Made by a program: the position numbers and the translations under genes | DNA from: Ruminococcus sp. | Lineage (GTDB): Bacteria; Bacillota; Clostridia; Oscillospirales; Ruminococcaceae | NCBI GenBank assembly: GCA_015066865.1 | Contig: SVNQ01000003.1 | Coordinates: 39,689-103,688 of the forward strand | Length of the DNA stretch: 64,000 nt | Direction of reading: 5' to 3' | Shown: positions 58,658-64,000 of the stretch, in pieces | How the letters are laid out: every line of letters begins with the position of its first letter | Numbering within the stretch: position 1 is the first letter of the stretch | Notes under the pieces: model-generated | Database searches by the model: none | What the model was told of the DNA's origin: nothing | The model's input: only the letters and a program-made list of their open reading frames with translations

Positions 58658-60124
58658 ATGTCCGAACAATCCAATACAAGTTATCAGGACAAGCCGATAC
58701 CGGCGAGTCTGGAGGAGAATATTGCCATCATCCGACATCTTTCACAGAACAGCTCCGATGTCCTTGTCAACAGGATCATCATCGGCGAAATCCCCTGTGC
58801 GCTGCTCTGCTGTGAAGGCATGGTCGGCATGAGCTTTATTTCACAGCTGATCATTGAGCCGCTGACGGAAATCCCCCCCATGCCCGACAGCGACGCATTA
58901 TTCGATCATATCCGAAACCGTCTGATGCTCTCGGTAGACCGTCCCGTGGTGTATAACTACGGTGAACTGTTCCGCACGCTCAATTCCGGCTTTGCCGTAC
59001 TGATTGCACAGGGGCAGACGAAGGCATTCGCATTCGGCGCGCAGGGCTATGACCGGCGCAGCGTCGGCGAGCCGTCGGGTGAAGCCAATGTCCTCGGTGC
59101 AAGGGACGGATTTGTTGAAGTCATCCGCCCCAACATGTCCCTGCTGCGACGCCGCATGAAATCCCCCTATCTGAAGCTGGAACTGATCAACATCGGCACA
59201 GTCAGCCGCACAGACATCTGCCTGTGCTATCTGCATGACCGTGTACCTGAAAAACTGCTGCGCCAGATCAAGGAGCTTGTCAATTCCACGGAACTTGAAA
59301 CCATCCTGTCCACGGGCTATCTCCAGCCGTTTCTGGAAAACCGCCGCGGCAATCTCTTTGACAGTGTAAGCCTCACAGAACGTCCCGACGTCCTCTGTGC
59401 GAAAATGCTGGAGGGGCGTGTGGGAATCCTCATTGACGGCACGCCCTTTGCACTCGTCGTACCAAAGCTTTTTGTTGAGAGCTTTCAGGCGCTCGACGAT
59501 TACAACTTCAAGCCCTATTATGCAACTCTTATCCGATGGCTGAAATACGGTGCGTTTCTGATTGCAATGCTGCTGCCTGCGCTGTATATTGCAGTCAGCA
59601 TGCACCATCCTGAGCTGCTCAACAGCACACTGCTGATGATCCTCTCCGAAGCGGAAGCACAAGCCCCGTTATCCCTCGTTACGGAAGCTATCGGTGTGCT
59701 GCTGATGTATGAAATCGTCCGTGAAGCGGGGCTGCGGCTTCCGAAAGCCGTGGGCGGTGCGGTGAGCATTGTGGCAGGATTGATCATCGGGGATGCAGCC
59801 GTTTCATCGGGACTCATCAGCACGCCCATGCTGACGATGGTTGCCATTTCCGTCATTGCAGGATATGTCATCCCCGACTTGAATCAAGCGGTCACGATCC
59901 TTCGGCTCGCCTTCATTCTTTGCGGCGGTCTGTGGGGATTATACGGCGTGGCACTGCTTGGCATGGCAGTGCTGTTCAATCTCTGCGCAACGGAATCCTT
60001 CGGCTATCCGCTGACAGCCCCCTTGTCACCGATGCATGCGAAGGGGCTGCGCGATGTGGCAACAAGGGTGAACTTCCGCAGACTGCAAAAGGGGCATTTT
60101 ACAGTGGAGGAATATCATGAATAA
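58658..60124 (+). CDS. gerAA: Spore germination receptor A subunit (GerA family)
   Basis: 488 residues. A long N-terminal soluble domain (about 1-290) contains DRPVVYNYGELFRTLNSGFAVLI and GPxxGF-like EPSGEANVLGARDGFVE, where GerAA proteins carry the ESxxRGPRDGF element. About five membrane segments fill the rest. A-subunits form part of the germinant receptor in the inner spore membrane. The start at 58658 follows AGAGGTGATCCC; upstream in-frame ATGs lack such a site. The stop overlaps the next start by 8 bases. Forespore expression is expected, but no promoter is clear. Confidence 0.92.
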   Translation: MSEQSNTSYQDKPIPASLEENIAIIRHLSQNSSDVLVNRIIIGEIPCALLCCEGMVGMSFISQLIIEPLTEIPPMPDSDALFDHIRNRLMLSVDRPVVYNYGELFRTLNSGFAVLIAQGQTKAFAFGAQGYDRRSVGEPSGEANVLGARDGFVEVIRPNMSLLRRRMKSPYLKLELINIGTVSRTDICLCYLHDRVPEKLLRQIKELVNSTELETILSTGYLQPFLENRRGNLFDSVSLTERPDVLCAKMLEGRVGILIDGTPFALVVPKLFVESFQALDDYNFKPYYATLIRWLKYGAFLIAMLLPALYIAVSMHHPELLNSTLLMILSEAEAQAPLSLVTEAIGVLLMYEIVREAGLRLPKAVGGAVSIVAGLIIGDAAVSSGLISTPMLTMVAISVIAGYVIPDLNQAVTILRLAFILCGGLWGLYGVALLGMAVLFNLCATESFGYPLTAPLSPMHAKGLRDVATRVNFRRLQKGHFTVEEYHE

Positions 60125-61178
60125 AATTCACCAAAGCCAGCTTTTTGCGATTCTGATGCTGTCCGGTGCATGGTCGGTGCTATGCCTTCCGGAAGCGGAT
60201 TCGGGTGCACAGCTGCTCGGTATCGGTGCTGCATTCCTTGTGCAGTTGTTTCTGAGCGTTCCGATGCTCCTGCTATCGGAGCAGGGATTCTCGCTTTCTC
60301 AAATGGTGAAACGGCAAAAATGGCTGGGATTCCTATATATCCTGTTTTTCCTGCTCTGGGGAGCGCATGGATTTTCACAGCTCTGGGAGGTTTCTTCCGA
60401 AATTTCACTTCCCGTTTCCGGCAGTCTGACGGCGGCGGTGCTCATCACCGTCACATGCCTGTACACCTGCTCTCTGGGATTAAAGGCTATGGCAAGGTGC
60501 GCATCTCCGGTATTGGGGCTGCTGCTCCTCTCGCTCGTAGTACTGGTCATCGGCGCTTACAGCCGTGTGGATGTCACAAGACTTGCGCCGCAGGCAGACG
60601 GATTCCTGAAGGACGGATTCTTCTACCTGTGCATCGGCGGTGAGCTGACAGCCGCATGGGTGCTGCTTGATCGCACAAAAAGCGGTCAGAAATACGCTGT
60701 ATGGGGATTCCTCGCAGGGAAAGCGGTATTCGCCTGTCTGGTGGTATTTTTGTGCATCTGTGCCGGCGGCAGGCTTTCGGGGCTTTCCGGCTATCCGTTC
60801 TTCACGCTGACTGCAATTTCACAGCCCCTGCAGTCACAGCGTGCGGATGCGCTGTATATTCTGATATTTGTGATGCTGTATGTCATGCATATTACACTGC
60901 AAACAGGCGTGATTTCCCATCTTCTGCGGACAATGTTTCCGAAATTCAAAATTTCTGCACCCCTGTCCCTTGCGGCAATGCTGCTTTTGTCGTGGGGATT
61001 CCCACTGACCGAAAATGCCGCAAATCCCATTTTTGGGGCATTGATCCTTTTGACAGCATTTGTGATTCCTGCAATCATCTATTTTTTTCGGAGGTTCTCC
61101 CATGAAAAAAACACTTCTTCTCCCCCTCCTCCTGTTTCTCCTCCTGCTGACGGGCTGCGGGACGGAACACATCAGTGA
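60117..61178 (+). CDS. gerAB: Spore germination receptor B subunit (GerAB-type permease)
   Basis: 353 residues with about ten membrane segments. The APC-type start INKIHQSQLFAILMLSGAWSV and the DGFFYLCIGGELTAAWVLL region are typical of GerAB, which binds the germinant. A Pro-rich cytoplasmic tail (SSPPPPVSPP) ends the protein and overlaps the gerAC start by 77 bases, a long overlap in another frame. GTGGAGG precedes the ATG. Confidence 0.9.
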   Translation: MNKIHQSQLFAILMLSGAWSVLCLPEADSGAQLLGIGAAFLVQLFLSVPMLLLSEQGFSLSQMVKRQKWLGFLYILFFLLWGAHGFSQLWEVSSEISLPVSGSLTAAVLITVTCLYTCSLGLKAMARCASPVLGLLLLSLVVLVIGAYSRVDVTRLAPQADGFLKDGFFYLCIGGELTAAWVLLDRTKSGQKYAVWGFLAGKAVFACLVVFLCICAGGRLSGLSGYPFFTLTAISQPLQSQRADALYILIFVMLYVMHITLQTGVISHLLRTMFPKFKISAPLSLAAMLLLSWGFPLTENAANPIFGALILLTAFVIPAIIYFFRRFSHEKNTSSPPPPVSPPADGLRDGTHQ

Positions 61179-62010
61179 ACGGCTTTACACCCAGACGCTG
61201 GGACTGAAAGGCTCAAAGGAACTGACGCTCTATGCGCAGGCATTCGGCGAGGAAAAGCCGTTTTCCGCGGGCGGACTCACCACGGCGGAAGCGCTGCACA
61301 ATGGTGAGGCGGCACAGGGAAGCCGCATATTCATCGGGCACACAGAGCTCCTCTGCACCGATGGCAGCCGCACACTTGCGGACATACAGGATCTGCTCTT
61401 TTCGCAGGGACTTTCCCCTGCCTGCAAGCTGCTGTACACGGATCTGGATGCCTGTTTTCAAAACACGGACACCGTTAAGCTTCTGGAAAGCATCCGCATG
61501 GCAGAGCGAAAAGGACTGATCGCACAGACGGATATCACAACCGTGCTGGACGAATGGCTGGGGGATTCACAAACCGCCCTGCTTCCTGCACGATCCACCG
61601 ATGGACTGTGCATGGTACTCCTGCACACAAACGGCAGGCGAACGACGCTTTCCGAAGAAGCGGCAAACGGTTTGTTCTGGCTGAGAAGAAACGACGGCAG
61701 GGATTTCACGATCACAGTTACGACCCCTGACGGGAAGGAGGACATCGTCATTGTGCGAAATTCCCTCAGAAAAAAAGCCGTCACAACGGACGGAAAGCCA
61801 ACGCTTCACTACGGTGTAACGGTGTATACGGACAATTGTCCTGAGACGGCTCGGCGCAGATTGCAGGAACAGATTCTCACGCAATGCCGCACCGCCATTT
61901 CTGAAATGCTCTCAGCGGATGCGGATGTTATCGGGCTGCAGTCCCTTGCGGAATTTGCCCAAGCCGACAAAAAGAACATTTCCGTTGTTGTGGATGTCAG
62001 TGTGCGATGA
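61102..62010 (+). CDS. gerAC: Spore germination receptor C subunit (Ger(x)C lipoprotein)
   Basis: 302 residues. Lipoprotein signal with lipobox LLLTGCGT; three-domain Ger(x)C fold shortened against the usual 370-400 residues. Conserved parts include IFIGHTELL (standing for the family's xxGhxxxI) and the C-terminal VSVVVDVSVR strand. It is attached to the inner spore membrane and needed for receptor function. GGAGGTTCTCCC precedes the ATG, inside the gerAB gene. The operon ends at the hairpin 62012-62040. Confidence 0.88.
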   Translation: MKKTLLLPLLLFLLLLTGCGTEHISERLYTQTLGLKGSKELTLYAQAFGEEKPFSAGGLTTAEALHNGEAAQGSRIFIGHTELLCTDGSRTLADIQDLLFSQGLSPACKLLYTDLDACFQNTDTVKLLESIRMAERKGLIAQTDITTVLDEWLGDSQTALLPARSTDGLCMVLLHTNGRRTTLSEEAANGLFWLRRNDGRDFTITVTTPDGKEDIVIVRNSLRKKAVTTDGKPTLHYGVTVYTDNCPETARRRLQEQILTQCRTAISEMLSADADVIGLQSLAEFAQADKKNISVVVDVSVR

Positions 62011-62011
62011 A

Positions 62012-62040
62012 AAATTGCCCCGCCAATGGCGGGGCAATTT
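62012..62040. terminator. Bidirectional terminator after gerAC
   Basis: Perfect 13-bp stem AAATTGCCCCGCC / GGCGGGGCAATTT with a 3-nt loop, between converging genes. Confidence 0.9.
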
Positions 62041-62048
62041 CAATAGTT

Positions 62049-62987
62049 TTAGTTCATGGAATTGATATGAGTGATCGCTGCCTGTGCATACTCGTTCACC
62101 TTGGGAGAACTGTTTGCCGCCAGTGCCTTTTCATACCATTCCAGAGCCTTCTGCGGCTGCGGACGCATGCCGCCGCTGCCCTTGAGGTAAATATCACCAA
62201 TTGCAAGCTGGGACAGCACCAGACCTCTTGCAGCTGCTTCGGTATGCCAGCCCACTGCACGAACCGGATCCTGCGGGAAGGGGTAAGTACCCTTCTCATA
62301 GCTATCTGCTACCTGGAACATCACATGCAGCAGCACCTCACGCTCCTTCTGCTCAAGGGACGGAAGCTGATTCTTGATCTCACGCAGGAAGCTGAACATG
62401 CTGATCATGTAGTTCTTGGTACGGGGCTTGCCGAGGAATGTCCAGCTGCCCATTTCGTCCATCTCGGAAACGGTGTAAACTGCATAGTCCAGCAGTTCAT
62501 CCAGACCATCGGGATTGCCCACAGCCTGCTGCTGCTGTGCTGCTGCAGCGCTTTCCTCCATCTGGCGGTTCTTTTCAATACGCTCAAACAGCAGATTTTC
62601 CTTCATGTTGGAAATCTTGTTCATCAGCTCTCTGTAACGCAGCTGACGGATCTCATCGCCGCAGAAACCTGCTCTGCGCTCCTGCATGATGATATAATCC
62701 AGCATATGAATGCAGTTCTCCATCGGCTCGATCGCCTCAAGACGGGAGGACATGTCATCAATACGTTCCGCAATCAGCTGATACAGGAACATTGCCTTGT
62801 TCATATGCATATTATGTGCGTCGGTGTTGCCAAGTTTGCCCTGACGGAATTCTTCATCCGCTGCATTCTTGAGCATTTCAACCGTCATTTTGTCCGTACC
62901 CTCACGCCACTGATGCGCACCGCAGTTTGTGCAGTTGATGCCGTTGCCGTGCAGCTTCTTGTGGCAGTTATAACAAACCTTTGCCAT
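62049..62987 (-). CDS. Zinc-ribbon protein with Sel1/TPR-like repeats
   Basis: 312 residues. The N terminus is a zinc ribbon (VCYNCHKKLHGNGINCTNCGAHQW, Cys4). The middle is helical with a Gln-rich stretch; the C-terminal part has Sel1-like repeats (AVGWHTEAAARGLVLSQLAIGDIYLKG and PQKALEWYEKALAA). A regulator or scaffold in the cytoplasm is likely; the substrate is unknown. The start at 62987 is set eight bases after AAGGAG; the ATG six bases upstream is too close. Promoter TTGAAG-17-TATAAT at 63050-63078. Confidence 0.8.
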   Translation of the reverse strand: MAKVCYNCHKKLHGNGINCTNCGAHQWREGTDKMTVEMLKNAADEEFRQGKLGNTDAHNMHMNKAMFLYQLIAERIDDMSSRLEAIEPMENCIHMLDYIIMQERRAGFCGDEIRQLRYRELMNKISNMKENLLFERIEKNRQMEESAAAAQQQQAVGNPDGLDELLDYAVYTVSEMDEMGSWTFLGKPRTKNYMISMFSFLREIKNQLPSLEQKEREVLLHVMFQVADSYEKGTYPFPQDPVRAVGWHTEAAARGLVLSQLAIGDIYLKGSGGMRPQPQKALEWYEKALAANSSPKVNEYAQAAITHINSMN

Positions 62988-63049
62988 TTTCATATCTCCT
63001 TTTCTTATTCGGCCGCACAATCCTCGTACAGCCGTAAAATTTCTATTTT

Positions 63050-63078
63050 ATTATATCACACCTGCGTGTAAACTTCAA
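63050..63078 (-). promoter_or_regulatory. Promoter of the zinc-ribbon gene
   Basis: Minus strand TTGAAG (63073-63078) and TATAAT (63050-63055), spacer 17. Confidence 0.75.
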
Positions 63079-63227
63079 TAGAATAAAATTTTTTTGTGAT
63101 ATTTCACAAAATTTTGAATAATTTCTATGAAATCGGATGAACTTTTCACAGTTCTCCAACATGATCACAGGCAAGCACTGCCCAAATCCTTTGTTTTCTA
63201 CATAACAGTGCAATGGCCTGCAAGGCA

Positions 63228-63746
63228 TTATACATACTTCACGCCAAGCTTTTCAAGGGATTCCCGCATCTTTCTGCGTTTTTCAGCAGGAAAACGGCAG
63301 GCGGTGGCTTTCTCGATCAGCGAAACCTTTGCGCCGGTTTTCGATGCGCCCTTGGCAGTTGCACCCACGCAGCCGCATTCATCCAGACCGCAGACCGCAA
63401 CCTCGGTGTAGCCCTGTTTCTGCATAAAAGCACGGAATGCCTTCGCCGTGTAGGTATCGGGGAGATTCTTCTCAAAATACAGGTCGGACACGACATCCAG
63501 TCCGCTGTACAGCTCCGCACCCTTTGTTCCCTTGATGGAAAAACCGATCAGCGCACGGTTTGTCACAAGATTCGGGAACATCTGAGCAATGTAGATGATG
63601 TCATAGCCATCGTTCCGACAAGTTTGGATGGTTTCATTGACCGATTTTATCAATGCATCCGTATCATACGAAAACATGGGTTTTCTCTCGTTCCAGAGAT
63701 AGTCGTTCTGCAGGTCGATGACGAGCAGGGCTTTGGTATTCGGCAT
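63228..63746 (-). CDS. Isochorismatase-family cysteine hydrolase
   Basis: 172 residues. LLVIDLQNDYL holds the catalytic Asp, DLYFEKNLPDTYTAKAF the Lys, and CGLDECGCVGATAKGA the Cys with its cis-peptide region. Members include nicotinamidases and ureidoacrylate or isochorismate hydrolases; the substrate is open. Extra Cys residues around the nucleophile are unusual. AGGAGGAGC precedes the ATG. Confidence 0.88.
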   Translation of the reverse strand: MPNTKALLVIDLQNDYLWNERKPMFSYDTDALIKSVNETIQTCRNDGYDIIYIAQMFPNLVTNRALIGFSIKGTKGAELYSGLDVVSDLYFEKNLPDTYTAKAFRAFMQKQGYTEVAVCGLDECGCVGATAKGASKTGAKVSLIEKATACRFPAEKRRKMRESLEKLGVKYV

Positions 63747-63775
63747 GGGACGCTCCTCCTGTGATGTTTTTTCTC

Positions 63776-63804
63776 ATTATAGCACAGGGGATGGAGAAAG
63801 TCAA
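63776..63804 (-). promoter_or_regulatory. Promoter of the isochorismatase-like gene
   Basis: Minus strand TTGACT (63799-63804) and extended -10 TGC + TATAAT (63776-63781), spacer 17. Confidence 0.8.
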
Positions 63805-63870
63805 GAAAGCCCGCTGACATTTGCTGCCTTATGCACTGCGTGCAAGCGGCAGCCGAAAATCACTTTAATA

Positions 63871-63896
63871 AGAAAAACCGTCCCAAACGGGACGGC
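63871..63896 (-). terminator. Terminator of a minus-strand gene to the right
   Basis: 7-bp stem CCGTCCC / GGGACGG with an AAAC loop; the minus strand continues TTTTTC. The gene it serves lies beyond the window. Confidence 0.7.
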
Positions 63897-63904
63897 TCAG
63901 TCTG

Positions 63905-64000
63905 TCGAAAAAGTCCCGTCCAGCCAGTGCGCCTTATGGCGCACAGCTGGACTAATTATATTATTATGGGTTGCGCCTTCGGCGCATGTAGGGGGCGAAG
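63905..64000. repeat. Structured intergenic sequence at the right edge
   Basis: Two hairpins: GTCCAGC.GTGCGCC / GGCGCAC.GCTGGAC (about 63918-63952) and TGCGCC / GGCGCA (about 63973-63987), then a G-rich tail. The build resembles the elements at 4569-4603 and 37117-37205; no gene is seen. Confidence 0.5.

Overview
The window looks like a chromosome segment of a Gram-positive, spore-forming, fibre-degrading gut or rumen bacterium of the Ruminococcus group (Oscillospiraceae). The evidence is a cellulosome locus with cohesins, dockerins, X-dockerin dyads and a sortase-type anchor; sporulation and germination genes (dipicolinate synthase, a PdaA-like deacetylase, a GerA operon); strong Shine-Dalgarno sites; and many TTGACA-17-TATAAT promoters. 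GC is about half by eye. The gene set and order resemble the R. flavefaciens / R. champanellensis lineage, but the species cannot be fixed from the sequence.

Layout. 0-4.5 kb: housekeeping and sporulation genes (DUF1540, ireB, PdaA-like deacetylase, HMGL-like aldolase, dpaA-dpaB). 4.9-18 kb: first cellulosome region, with an LRR-dockerin protein, a peptidase-like dockerin protein, a cohesin-dockerin adaptor, an unrelated pair of COG0523-type GTPase genes, a ScaE-like anchored cohesin with a CttA-like X-dockerin protein, an HtrA protease, a glycosyltransferase and an SGNH-dockerin protein. 18-32.7 kb: transport and regulation (corA with a leader peptide, a LytTR regulator with a membrane partner and a 21-bp repeat array, a SulP/STAS pair, a VTC/DUF4956/carbohydrate-binding operon, an AGCS symporter, tRNA-Trp, two WYL proteins). 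32.8-37.1 kb: three tandem solute-binding lipoprotein genes without a permease. 37.3-43.6 kb: an EF-G/TetM-like GTPase fused to a NYN nuclease domain, an HTH membrane-repeat protein, and an ECF sigma factor with its likely anti-sigma. 44-48 kb: aroB-aroA-aroC-DUF4364 operon. 48-56.6 kb: second cellulosome region (ScaC-, ScaA- and ScaB-like genes). 57-64 kb: CapA-like lipoprotein, gerA operon, zinc-ribbon/Sel1 protein, isochorismatase-like hydrolase.

How the genes fit together. Read on the minus strand, the scaffoldin genes run scaC, scaA, scaB, then about 34 kb of other genes, then cttA, scaE. This is the gene order known from the contiguous R. flavefaciens sca cluster, here split into two blocks. 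The inferred assembly is: secreted proteins with dockerins bind cohesins on ScaA, ScaB and adaptor proteins; ScaB and CttA carry X-dockerin dyads that should dock on the ScaE cohesin; ScaE is fixed to the wall through a SPATG/membrane/KKK sorting signal. Perfect hairpins lie in all the scaffoldin intercistronic gaps.

Other notable items: a proline-containing leader peptide upstream of corA, four 21-bp direct repeats abutting the LytTR promoter, a His/Cys-rich insert in a COG0523 GTPase, and a split SulP-STAS transporter.
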